Positions 1 through 7,871 of a stretch of DNA of 64,000 bases are shown one piece after another (position 1 is the first letter of the stretch; every line of letters begins with the position of its first letter). This stretch comes from Falsiroseomonas tokyonensis (lineage in GTDB: Bacteria; Pseudomonadota; Alphaproteobacteria; Acetobacterales; Acetobacteraceae). The translations under genes were made by a program, and so were the position numbers. The DNA lies in NCBI RefSeq assembly GCF_019024325.1, contig NZ_JAFNJS010000002.1, positions 558,118-622,117 of the forward strand, read 5' to 3'. The notes under the pieces are model-generated. The model ran no database searches. It worked only from the letters and a program-made list of their open reading frames with translations, and was not told where the DNA came from.

Positions 1-563
1 AGTTCCAGCGCATGCACGGTGAATTCGGTCTCGGTCTCGAAGCCTTCCGCCAAAGCGGGGAAGGATTTCGCGAAGCGGCGGGAGAAGACGCGGTAGCCGG
101 AGAGCATGTCGCTGATCCGGTTGCCGAAGATCACGCGGACCATGCCGGTCAGCACCAGGTTGCCCAGCACATGGCCGGGGCGATAGGCGGCTTCAGCCTC
201 CGTCACGCGGGTGCCGGTGACCATGTCCAGCTTCTGGTCGATGGCCAGGCGCAGCATCTCGGGCGCCGCGGCGGCCTCGTAGGTGTCGTCGCCATCGACC
301 AGCACGTAGAAATCGGCCTCGATATCGGCCAGCATCCGCCGCACCACATGGCCCTTGCCCTGCTGCGGCTCCGACCGCACCAGGGCGCCGGCGGCGCGCG
401 CCGCTTCCACCGTGCCGTCGCGGCTGTTGTTGTCATAGACATGGATGACGGCGCCGGGCAGGGCGGCGCGGAAGGCGGCGACCACGCGGGGGATCGCCAC
501 CTCCTCGTTGTAGCAGGGAATCAGGACGGCGATGCGGGGCGCAGCGCCCATTTGGGGGCTCAT
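1..563 (-). CDS. Family 2 glycosyltransferase (partial, 3' end outside window)
   Basis: About 187 codons are visible. The N-terminus reads RIAVLIPCYNEE, the classic GT-A opening, followed by a VDGDDTY segment that supplies the metal- and nucleotide-sugar-binding Asp motif. Such enzymes (DPM1/GtrB-like) usually move a sugar from a nucleotide donor to polyprenyl phosphate at the inner membrane. The ATG at 563 overlaps the stop of the upstream GtrA-family gene as ATGA, so the two are translationally coupled. GtrA/GtrB pairs commonly make and flip lipid-linked sugars for surface-glycan decoration, which is the inferred role. The C-terminus, including any membrane anchor, lies beyond base 1, so the acceptor class cannot be judged. 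Confidence 0.88.
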   Translation of the reverse strand, partial: MSPQMGAAPRIAVLIPCYNEEVAIPRVVAAFRAALPGAVIHVYDNNSRDGTVEAARAAGALVRSEPQQGKGHVVRRMLADIEADFYVLVDGDDTYEAAAAPEMLRLAIDQKLDMVTGTRVTEAEAAYRPGHVLGNLVLTGMVRVIFGNRISDMLSGYRVFSRRFAKSFPALAEGFETETEFTVHALE

Positions 564-1009
564 GCCGCGGCGGCCTGGAAGACGAAGCGGCGCGAGAGGA
601 AGAAATTACCGGCCAGGCCCGCGATCGCGCCGGCCGCGACACCGATCACCGGATGCGCCGCCACGAAGGGCACGAAGGCGACCAGCGCGGCATAGGTGCC
701 GTAGTTGCAGGCGAAGCCGACCAGGTTCACCAGCAGGAACACCGCCCATTGCCGCGCCAGGGGGGCGCGGGGCGCATTGCGAAAGGTCCAGGCGCGATTC
801 AGCGCCCAGGTGGTGCTGGCCGCCGCCACATAGGAGACGGCGCGGCCGGAATAGAGCCCGAGCCCCATCGCCAGCCCGGCATAGAGCACCGCCGAATCCA
901 CCAGGAATCCCACCGTGCCCACCACGCCGAAGCGCAGGAATTGCAACAGCCCGTCCCGCCGGTGCGGCCCCAGGCGCGCGATCAAGGCTTCGGCGGTGCG
1001 TGCGGGCAT
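560..1009 (-). CDS. GtrA-family membrane protein
   Basis: Protein of 149 residues. The core reads LLQFLRFGVVGTVGFLVD, the typical first helix of GtrA/DPMS3-like proteins. Three more hydrophobic segments follow, with the family's WTF motif (ALNRAWTF) between helices 2 and 3 and a basic ending (LSRRFVF). GtrA proteins are four-helix membrane proteins thought to flip or present polyprenyl-linked sugars. The start at 1009 is chosen because GGAAG lies 5 bases upstream; an in-frame TTG at 1054 would add 15 residues without a ribosome site. It overlaps the glycosyltransferase by 4 bases and probably forms a two-gene operon with it. Confidence 0.88.
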   Translation of the reverse strand: MPARTAEALIARLGPHRRDGLLQFLRFGVVGTVGFLVDSAVLYAGLAMGLGLYSGRAVSYVAAASTTWALNRAWTFRNAPRAPLARQWAVFLLVNLVGFACNYGTYAALVAFVPFVAAHPVIGVAAGAIAGLAGNFFLSRRFVFQAAAA

Positions 1010-1142
1010 TGGTCTTCCATGGGCTGGACGTGGTGTGGCGGGCGCGGTCGTCAAACCACGCCACGGTGACGAAAAGGCGGCAGCTTGCCGGCGCCGCGCC
1101 GGGCTGCGAGCCTCGGCGGTGTCACCAAGGGGGTTTTGGCGG

Positions 1143-1991
1143 ATGCGGGTCGGCGTCGTGGGGCTGGGGCAGATGGGCTTGGGCCTGGCCGGGCGGCTGG
1201 TGGAGCAGGGGGCGGACGTCTGCGGCTTCGACCTCGATGCCGGGCGGCGCGCCGCGGCGCAAGCCCGGGGCGTGCGGGTGGTCGAGGCGGCGGAGGTCGT
1301 GGTGGCGCCGATGGTCCTGCTCTCCCTGCCGCAGGACCGGGCGGTGGAGGCGGTGCTGCTGGCGCTGCTGCCGGCGTTGCCGAAGCAGGCGGTGGTGGCC
1401 GATACCTCGACGCTCGACCCCCAGGCGGCGCGGCGCTTCGCGGCCGCGGCGGCGGATTGGGGCGTGGACTACCTGGATGCGCCGGTCTCCGGCGGCCCGG
1501 CTGGCGCCGCGGCCGGCACGCTGGCCATGATGCTGGGCGGCGAGGCGGCGGCGATCGAACGCGCCCGCCCGGCGCTGGCGCTGGTCGCCACGCGGCTGGT
1601 GCATGTGGGCGGCGCGGGGGCGGGGCAGGTGGCCAAGCTGGTGAACAACCTGATGGTGGCGACGCATCTCGCCGTGGCCGGAGAGGCGCTGCGCCTCGGC
1701 GCGTTGGCCGGCGTGGCGCCGGAGGCGCTGCTGCCCGTGGTCAATGCCGCCTCCGGCCGCTCCGCCGCCACCGAGGTCAATTTTCCGAAGTGGATCCTGC
1801 CCGGCGGCTTCGATTCCGGCTTCACCGCCGGGCTGATGCGCAAGGATGTGCGGCTGGCCCAGGCGCTGGCGGCGGATGTGGGCGCCGCCTTGCCGGTCTG
1901 CGCCGCGGCCGTGGCGCGGTGGGAGGCGAGCGAGGTCGCGGACGGCGCCGACTTCAACCGCGTGCCCGCCGCCATCTTAGGGGGCGCATAG
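1143..1991 (+). CDS. NAD-binding beta-hydroxyacid dehydrogenase (3-hydroxyisobutyrate dehydrogenase family)
   Basis: Protein of 282 residues, normal for the family. The N-terminal Rossmann motif is VGVVGLGQMG (residues 2–11), the substrate-binding signature is DAPVSGGPAGA near residue 117, and the conserved catalytic lysine is K165 in GQVAKLVNN. These enzymes oxidise 3-hydroxyacids such as 3-hydroxyisobutyrate, tartronate semialdehyde or related compounds with NAD(P). The next gene, an aldehyde dehydrogenase, starts 3 bases after the stop, so the pair probably acts in sequence: alcohol to aldehyde to acid. The exact substrate cannot be told from sequence. The start is the ATG directly before the Rossmann fold. 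Confidence 0.88.
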   Translation: MRVGVVGLGQMGLGLAGRLVEQGADVCGFDLDAGRRAAAQARGVRVVEAAEVVVAPMVLLSLPQDRAVEAVLLALLPALPKQAVVADTSTLDPQAARRFAAAAADWGVDYLDAPVSGGPAGAAAGTLAMMLGGEAAAIERARPALALVATRLVHVGGAGAGQVAKLVNNLMVATHLAVAGEALRLGALAGVAPEALLPVVNAASGRSAATEVNFPKWILPGGFDSGFTAGLMRKDVRLAQALAADVGAALPVCAAAVARWEASEVADGADFNRVPAAILGGA

Positions 1992-1993
1992 CC

Positions 1994-3508
1994 ATGTTCG
2001 AGGCGAAGGCGGTGCTGGCCGAGGAGATCGGCCAGCTGCTCGGCGGGCGCATCGGCAGCGTGCTGGGCGGGGAGGTGACGGAAGGGCAGGGCCAGCCAAT
2101 CACGCTGCAGGACCCGGTGACCGGCATTGCCATGGCGGACTACGCCGATGCCGGCCCCGCCCTGGCGCGAGAGGCGGCGCGGGGTGCTGCGCAGGCGCAG
2201 CGCGCCTGGATGGCGCTGACCGCGGCGGAGCGCGGCCGCCGCATCTGGAAGCTGAGCATTTTGCTGCGCGCCAATGCGGAGGCGCTGGCCCGCCTCGAAT
2301 CCGCCAATGCCGGCAAGCCGCTGCGCGACTGCCGCGCCCAGGTCGCCCGGGTCGCCGAGATGGCGGAATACTGGGCCGGCTGGTGCGACAAGATCGAGGG
2401 GCGGACGGTGCCCGTGCCCTCCGGCCATACCGTCATCATCCGGCGGGAGCCGATGGGCGTGGTGCTGGCCATTACGCCCTGGAATGCGCCGCTCTTCACC
2501 TGCGGCTGGAACGTGCTGCCGGCCATCGCGGCGGGCAATGCGGTGGTGCTGAAGCCCTCGGAATACACGCCGCTGACCTCGCTGGCCTTCGCCCTGCTGG
2601 CGGTGCAGGCGGGGCTGCCGCGCGGCCTGGTGCAGGTGGTGGCCGGGCTGGGCGCCACGAGCGGGGAGGCGTTGCTGGCGGCGCCGGAGGTCGCCATGGT
2701 GACCTTCGTCGGTGGTGCGGCGAGTGCCAGCCGCATCGCCGCCGCCTGCGCCGCGCGGATGATCCCCTGCCTGCTGGAGCTGGGCGGCAAGTCCGCCAAT
2801 ATCGTCTTTGCCAATGCCGACCTGCCGGCGGCGGTGCAGGGCGCGCAGCAGGCGATCTTTGCGAGTTCCGGCCAGAGCTGCGTCGCCGGGTCCCGGCTGC
2901 TGGTGCAGCGGTCCATCCACGACAGCTTCGTGGCGATGCTGGCCAAGGCCTCCGCAAAAATCCGGATGGGCGATCCGCTGGATGCGGCGACCGAGGCCGG
3001 GCCCGTCGCCACCGCCCGGCAGTTCGCGCATGTGACGGAGATGGTGGCGGCCGGGGTGGCGGAGGGGGCGCAGCTGCTGGCCGCGCCGCGCGGCAAGGCG
3101 CTGCCGGAGGAAGGCTTCTGGGTGATGCCGTCTATCCTGGCCGGCCTGTCCAACGAGGCCCGCGCGGCCCAGACGGAAATCTTCGGCCCGGTCGTTGCCG
3201 CCATTCCCTTCGAGGACGAGGCGGAGGCCGTGGCGCTGGCCAATGCCACCCCCTATGGCCTGGCCGGCGCGGTCTGGACCCGCGACCTCGGCCGGGCGCA
3301 TCGGGTGGCCGCCGGGGTGCGGGCGGGCAGCTTCTGGGTGAACGGCTATGGCACCATCCATGTCTCGGTGCCCTTCGGCGGCTTCGGGGCCAGTGGCCAT
3401 GGCCGGTCCTCGGGCGCCGAGGCGCTGGCCGCCTATACCCAGTCCAAGGCGGTCTGGATCGAGACGGCGGCGGATCCGGTGCTCGGCTTCGGCCATCGTC
3501 CCGCCTGA
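1994..3508 (+). CDS. NAD(P)-dependent aldehyde dehydrogenase
   Basis: Protein of 504 residues, full length for the ALDH superfamily. It shows the cofactor-binding ITPWNAPL motif, the general base E262 in LELGGKS, and the catalytic nucleophile C296 in SSGQSC. The family oxidises aldehydes to carboxylates with NAD(P). The start follows the upstream dehydrogenase stop by only 2 bases (1992–1993), so the two genes form a tight operon. The general sequence resembles betaine-aldehyde/phenylacetaldehyde-type ALDHs, but I cannot assign a substrate. The binding-protein array begins 122 bases downstream. Confidence 0.92.
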   Translation: MFEAKAVLAEEIGQLLGGRIGSVLGGEVTEGQGQPITLQDPVTGIAMADYADAGPALAREAARGAAQAQRAWMALTAAERGRRIWKLSILLRANAEALARLESANAGKPLRDCRAQVARVAEMAEYWAGWCDKIEGRTVPVPSGHTVIIRREPMGVVLAITPWNAPLFTCGWNVLPAIAAGNAVVLKPSEYTPLTSLAFALLAVQAGLPRGLVQVVAGLGATSGEALLAAPEVAMVTFVGGAASASRIAAACAARMIPCLLELGGKSANIVFANADLPAAVQGAQQAIFASSGQSCVAGSRLLVQRSIHDSFVAMLAKASAKIRMGDPLDAATEAGPVATARQFAHVTEMVAAGVAEGAQLLAAPRGKALPEEGFWVMPSILAGLSNEARAAQTEIFGPVVAAIPFEDEAEAVALANATPYGLAGAVWTRDLGRAHRVAAGVRAGSFWVNGYGTIHVSVPFGGFGASGHGRSSGAEALAAYTQSKAVWIETAADPVLGFGHRPA

Positions 3509-3630
3509 TTGTTGCGGCCCTTGCATCGGGAAGGGGAAGCCTGTTCCCTTAACCCCCGCAGGGGCGGCGTGGGGCCGCGCGAGTCAATGGCGGCGCCACG
3601 AAGCGCCCAACCGTCTGGAGATGACAGAAG

Positions 3631-5232
3631 ATGCTGCGACGCCACCTCTTGACCGGCGCCGGGGCGGCGCTGGGCGCCTCGACCCTCGGCGCGCCCAGCT
3701 TCGGCCAGGGCACCTCCGCCGGCGCCCGGGTGCTGAAGTTCATCCCGCAGGCCGACCTGGCGGTGATCGATCCCATCGTCACCACCGCCTATGTCACGCG
3801 CAACCACGCCTATCTGATCTGGGACACGCTCTACGGCTTCGATGCCGACTACAAGGCGCAGCCGCAGATGGCCGCCGGCCATACGGTGGAGGATGACGGC
3901 AAGCGCGTCACCATCACGCTGCGCGACGGGCTGAAGTGGCATGACGGCACGGCGGTGACGGCGAAGGATTGCGTCGCCTCCATCCGCCGCTGGGCGGCGC
4001 GGGACGCGCTGGGCCAGGTGCTGATGACGCAGACGGATGAGCTCGCCGCCTCCGGCGACAAGGCCATCGTCTTCCGCCTGAAGAAGCCCTTTCCGCTGCT
4101 GTTCGAGGCGCTGGGCAAGCCCTCCACCCCCGTCGCCTTCATGATGCCGGAGCGGCTGGCGACGCAGGACCCCGCGACGCCGATCCGCGGCGACCTGATC
4201 GGCAGCGGGCCCTTCAAGTTCGTGGCCGGCGAGCGCGTGCCGGGTGCGCGCATCGTCTATGAACGCTTCGCCGACTACGTGCCGCGCACGGGCGGCGAGC
4301 CGAGCTGGACCGCCGGTCCGAAGGTGGCGCGCTTCGATCGCGTCGAATGGCATGTGACGCCGGATGCGGCGACCGCTGCGGCGGCGCTGCAGAATGGCGA
4401 GATGGACTGGTGGGAGCGGCCGACCGGCGACCTGCAGCCGGTGCTGCGGCGGAACCGCAATATCGTGCTGGAGATCCCGGACCCGACCGGGCTGCTCGCC
4501 ATCGCGCGCTTCAACCACCTGCACCCGCCCTTCGACAAGCCGGCGGTGCGCCGCGCGCTGCTCGGCGCCGTCAACCAGGCGGATTTCATGACCGCCGTGA
4601 TCGGCACGGATCGCAGCCTGTGGCGCGAGGGCATCGGCTTCTTCCCACCGGGCACGCCGCTGGCTTCCGATGCGGGGCTCGAGGCCCTCACCAGCCCGCG
4701 CGACATGGACAAGGTGAAACGCGAACTGGCCGCGGCCGGCTACAACGGGGAGAAGGTGACGCTGATCGCGGCCTCGGACTTCCCGTCGCTGAACGCCCTG
4801 GCGCAGGTGGGCAACGATATGCTGCGCCGCGCGGGCATGAACGTGGACTATGTCTCCACCGACTGGGGCACGGTGGTGCAGCGGCGCGCGAGCCGCGAGG
4901 CGCCGGACAAGGGCGGCTGGAACATGTTCTTCACCTTCTGGTCCGGCCTCGACATGTTCAACCCGGGCGTGCACCAGAGCCTGCGCGGCCATGGCCAGCA
5001 GGCCTGGTTCGGCTGGCCCACCATCCCGAAGATCGAGGAGCTGCGCGCCGCCTGGTTCGACGCGCCGGACCTCGCCGCGCAGCAGGCCATCGGCCGGCAG
5101 ATTCAGGAAGTGGCCTTCCAGGAAGTTCCCTACCTGCCGCTCGGCCAGTATTTCCAGGCGACGGCCTATCGCCGCGACCTGACCGGCGTGCTGAAGGGCC
5201 TGCCGCTGTTCTGGAACGTGGCACGGGGCTGA
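3631..5232 (+). CDS. ABC transporter substrate-binding protein, family 5 (array copy 1)
   Basis: Protein of 533 residues with an RR-containing export signal (MLRRHLLTGAGAALGAS, ending near SFGQG), so it is periplasmic. The mature part carries the family 5 (SBP_bac_5, DppA/OppA-like) hallmarks: QADLAVIDPI near the N-terminus, LRDGLKWHDGT, and LLGAVNQADFM. Near the C-terminus is the block WFGWPTIPKIEELR, which recurs almost unchanged in copies 2 and 4 of this array. Such proteins deliver peptides, nickel-chelates, opines or glycosides to Dpp-type permeases. There is no permease beside it; the nearest is dppBCDF, 9 kb downstream on the same strand. It is separated from copies 2–5 by two unrelated genes. 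Confidence 0.92.
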   Translation: MLRRHLLTGAGAALGASTLGAPSFGQGTSAGARVLKFIPQADLAVIDPIVTTAYVTRNHAYLIWDTLYGFDADYKAQPQMAAGHTVEDDGKRVTITLRDGLKWHDGTAVTAKDCVASIRRWAARDALGQVLMTQTDELAASGDKAIVFRLKKPFPLLFEALGKPSTPVAFMMPERLATQDPATPIRGDLIGSGPFKFVAGERVPGARIVYERFADYVPRTGGEPSWTAGPKVARFDRVEWHVTPDAATAAAALQNGEMDWWERPTGDLQPVLRRNRNIVLEIPDPTGLLAIARFNHLHPPFDKPAVRRALLGAVNQADFMTAVIGTDRSLWREGIGFFPPGTPLASDAGLEALTSPRDMDKVKRELAAAGYNGEKVTLIAASDFPSLNALAQVGNDMLRRAGMNVDYVSTDWGTVVQRRASREAPDKGGWNMFFTFWSGLDMFNPGVHQSLRGHGQQAWFGWPTIPKIEELRAAWFDAPDLAAQQAIGRQIQEVAFQEVPYLPLGQYFQATAYRRDLTGVLKGLPLFWNVARG

Positions 5233-5325
5233 GCCGGCGGTCCGGCGCGGCGGTCGGCGCGCCGCCGCCCACAACATCCTGATCCCGCGCAAGCTGCGGG
5301 AATGGAGGATGAAGCTATATGGTCG

Positions 5326-5352
5326 GGTCTGCCCCGAACCCCGGGGCAGACC
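5326..5352. other. 10-bp perfect inverted repeat downstream of binding protein 1
   Basis: The arms GGTCTGCCCC (5326–5335) and GGGGCAGACC (5343–5352) pair perfectly around a 7-base loop. There is no T-run on either side, so it is not a standard intrinsic terminator. It lies in the 187-base gap between binding protein 1 and the AAA protein and may stabilise the upstream mRNA or be an operator for the downstream gene. The rest of the gap shows no gene. Confidence 0.4.
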
Positions 5353-5419
5353 TGCGGGAGCTGCGGCCCAGGCCGGACCGCGGGGCCACCCTCGACCTTT
5401 GTGAAGTCGCCAAGCCCGC

Positions 5420-7267
5420 ATGCCGACCGATCCCATGGCCGCAGAGCCCGGCCCGCCGCCGCCGAACGGGCAGGCAGACGCCGCGCAAGGGCACCGGCCC
5501 GGCCGGATTGTCCGCCATGCGGCCTGGGTGGAGGCGGAGGCCGCGCTGCTGGCGGCGGTGCGGGAGGAGGCCGGGGTCGTGGCGCTCCTGGGCGCCCCGG
5601 GTGTCGGCAAGACATTGCTGCTGAAGGTCGTGGAACGGCAGCTTCGCGCCGCCGGCATCCCGGCGCAGCGGCTTGAGTTCGGTGACCTCGCCGAGGAAGT
5701 GGCCGAAGCCGGGGCCGCGGTGCTGCTGGTGGATGAGGCGGATCGAATCGACGACACGACCCTGGCCCGGTTGGCGGCCGGCGGCGCCGGTCTGGCCGTG
5801 CTGGCGGCGCTGCCCGGCTTCGGCGCCCGGCTGGAGGGGCTTCCGCATCGGGTGGTGCGGCTGGGCGGGCTGCGCGCCGAGGAGGTGGAAGACTACGTCA
5901 CGGCGCGGCTGGCGGTGCTGGAGGTGCCGGCGGAGCGGATGCCGCCGGATGCGGTGGCGGCCCTCGGCCTGGAATCGGCAGGCGTGCCGCAACGGCTGAA
6001 TGTGCTGATCGGCAGCAGCCTTTTCATGGCCGGGCTGGAGAAGGCGCAAGCCGTCACCGGCGCGCATGTTCGCGGCGCGGCCGGGATGCATGAGCTTTCG
6101 GCGGTGCGGATGCCGGTGCTTGAAGCATCGCCGCCCGATTCCGGCGGGAGGTTCGACGGCGGGCCGGCGGACAGCACGGCCGGGGCCGAGTTGCATCCCG
6201 GGCCTGCCCTGCCTGCCAGGCTGGAAGCAGCGCCCGCGACGGAGCTGCTGCCGATCCTGGTGCCGGCCGCGTCGGAGGCACAGCGCGGTTCGCACCGCCT
6301 GCTGCCCTGGCTGGCGACCGCGGTTGCGCTGGGGCTGATCGGCGCTGCCGGCGCCTGGATGATCCTGGGGCCGGGCTCGTCTGGCGTGGCGCCGCGTGAC
6401 GGCGCCGGGGCGGAGGTGGTGCGGACGGCACAGGCGGAGCCGGCAGAGGCGGCGCCAGGCGCCGCGCCCGCATCTTCGCCAGTCCCGGCGCCAGTCCCGG
6501 CGCCAGTCCCGGCGCCGGCCGCGATCGTGCCGGCCGAGCAGGTTGCGGTGGTGCCTGCCGAGCCGCCCGCGGTGGTGCCCGCGCTGCCGGTGGCGCCGCC
6601 GGCGCGCATCGTGCTGACCTACCCGCGCGGCGACGCCGCCGCCGCAGCGCGGGCGGAGGCGCTGGCCGTGGCGCTGCGCGCGGCTGGCCGGACTGTCGCC
6701 GCGCCCTTTCCGGTGTCCCAGGCCGGGGCGGAAGAAGTTCTGCGCTACTACTTCCTCGAGGATCGGGAGATGGCGCTGTCGGTCGGCGCCCGGGCCGGGC
6801 AGGCGCCGCGCGCGCACCGGCTGGGTGCGGTGCCGGATGGGGCGCCGCTGCCTCGGCCAGGTACCGTGGAATGGGCCCTGCCTGCCACGTCGGACGGCGA
6901 GCCGGCCGTGCGGGAGCCGCCGGCGCCCTTGCGGGCGGCGCCGGAGCTGACCCCGCTGGTGGCGCCAGAACCGCTTGCGCCGGCGCCCGGAAGCCTGGTG
7001 GCGGCGCGGCTGCCGCTGGAGATGGAGCTGCGCTGGCGGCTGCCGACGACCACCGCCTCGCCTTGCTGTTTCATCGAGGTGATGGGCCTGGAGGAGGGCG
7101 CCTGGCAGGCGGTGTTCTCGGGCTATGCAAGCGGTCCGGACCGCCATGCGGTCCCGCTGACGGCGGCGCGGCGCTATGCCTGGCGCGTGACGCAGGTCTC
7201 GCGCGACGGCCCCCGCTACGCCGCGGGGCCGTGGACGCATTTCACGGTTCAGGAGGTTGGGGAATGA
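5420..7267 (+). CDS. AAA ATPase with a single transmembrane segment and Pro/Ala-rich periplasmic region
   Basis: Protein of 615 residues. A cytoplasmic ATPase of the ExeA/AAA_22 kind has Walker A GAPGVGKT (58–65) and Walker B VLLVDEAD (101–108). A single hydrophobic helix follows (about 294–317). Next comes a Pro/Ala/Val linker containing three PVPA units encoded by a perfect 12-base triplication at 6481–6516. The remaining ~260 residues have no domain I can name, though a segment near residue 395 (RIVLTYPRGDAAAA) begins an ordered-looking part. ExeA-like proteins use ATP to place envelope machines in the peptidoglycan; a similar role is only inference. It overlaps the next gene by 4 bases (ATGA). 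Its position inside a binding-protein array is odd. Confidence 0.75.
   Translation: MPTDPMAAEPGPPPPNGQADAAQGHRPGRIVRHAAWVEAEAALLAAVREEAGVVALLGAPGVGKTLLLKVVERQLRAAGIPAQRLEFGDLAEEVAEAGAAVLLVDEADRIDDTTLARLAAGGAGLAVLAALPGFGARLEGLPHRVVRLGGLRAEEVEDYVTARLAVLEVPAERMPPDAVAALGLESAGVPQRLNVLIGSSLFMAGLEKAQAVTGAHVRGAAGMHELSAVRMPVLEASPPDSGGRFDGGPADSTAGAELHPGPALPARLEAAPATELLPILVPAASEAQRGSHRLLPWLATAVALGLIGAAGAWMILGPGSSGVAPRDGAGAEVVRTAQAEPAEAAPGAAPASSPVPAPVPAPVPAPAAIVPAEQVAVVPAEPPAVVPALPVAPPARIVLTYPRGDAAAAARAEALAVALRAAGRTVAAPFPVSQAGAEEVLRYYFLEDREMALSVGARAGQAPRAHRLGAVPDGAPLPRPGTVEWALPATSDGEPAVREPPAPLRAAPELTPLVAPEPLAPAPGSLVAARLPLEMELRWRLPTTTASPCCFIEVMGLEEGAWQAVFSGYASGPDRHAVPLTAARRYAWRVTQVSRDGPRYAAGPWTHFTVQEVGE
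6481..6516 (+). repeat. Tandem 12-bp repeat, three perfect copies
   Basis: AGTCCCGGCGCC is repeated three times without a mismatch inside the AAA-protein gene. It encodes the PVPA linker directly after the transmembrane helix. Copy number could vary by slippage without breaking the frame. Confidence 0.85.
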
Positions 7268-7800
7268 GGCGTCCGGTGGTGCTGGGCCTTCTGGTCCTGA
7301 CCGTTCTGTCCGCCTGCGCGCAGCCGCAGCCGGTGGGGCGGCGGGTCGTGCTGCCGCCGCGCACGGCGCCTGCGGAACCTGCCGAGCGGGGCGAGGCCTC
7401 CTGGTCCTTCAGCATCGCCAATGGCGTCTGCAGCGCATCCCTGGTGCAGGAGGGTGTGACACTGGCGGTGGCGGCGGGGCCGGGGCGCGACGTGACCTAC
7501 ACGGCGCAGGCGGGGCGGCGCATCAGCCAGGTGGCGTTCCGGGGCACGGAGGGGAACTGGCAACTGCGCTTCCCCGGCACCGCGACGCGCGTGACGCGGC
7601 GGCTGGATGCGGCGGGGGAGCGGCGCCTGCGCGCGATGCTGGCCGGCGGTACGCTGCGCTACAGCCGGCCGGGGGCGCGGGTGCTTGCGGTCGCGGTGCC
7701 GGATGCCGGCATCTCCGGCCGGGACTGGTTCGGCTGCGTCTCGGCGCTGCAAAGCGCGCCGCCGGCGCCCCGCCAGTCGGATGCCGATGCGCCTGCCTGA
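7264..7800 (+). CDS. Small putative lipoprotein of unknown function
   Basis: Protein of 178 residues. The N-terminus is a lipoprotein-type signal: basic MRRP, a hydrophobic LGLLVLTVLS stretch and the lipobox LSAC at residues 15–18. The mature part is about 160 residues with two further cysteines (NGVCSASL and WFGCVSAL) that may form a disulphide. I do not recognise the family. The ATG overlaps the stop of the AAA/transmembrane gene, so both are probably made together and may form an envelope complex (inference). A 71-base gap with no visible terminator separates it from binding protein 2. Confidence 0.7.
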   Translation: MRRPVVLGLLVLTVLSACAQPQPVGRRVVLPPRTAPAEPAERGEASWSFSIANGVCSASLVQEGVTLAVAAGPGRDVTYTAQAGRRISQVAFRGTEGNWQLRFPGTATRVTRRLDAAGERRLRAMLAGGTLRYSRPGARVLAVAVPDAGISGRDWFGCVSALQSAPPAPRQSDADAPA

Positions 7801-7871
7801 GGTTGCGGCTTGCGGGATGCGGCCAGGGCTGGTCTGATCCGTTCTCGGGAAGGCTGGAACGGGAGACTGGT

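Noticed and set aside
12-695. Plus-strand open frame at the left edge
   Set aside because: It lies opposite the glycosyltransferase and GtrA genes, which have clear motifs (PCYNEE, VDGDDTY, FLRFGVVG). The plus frame has only His/Ala-rich sequence.
5326-5352. Intrinsic terminator after binding protein 1
   Set aside because: The 10-bp stem is perfect, but no T-run follows on either strand; kept only as an inverted repeat.
3433-7240. Long minus-strand frames (774 and 641 codons) opposite binding protein 1 and the AAA gene
   Set aside because: They run across several real genes and the intergenic gap, have Arg/His-rich composition, and no family motifs, whereas the plus-strand genes have clear ones.
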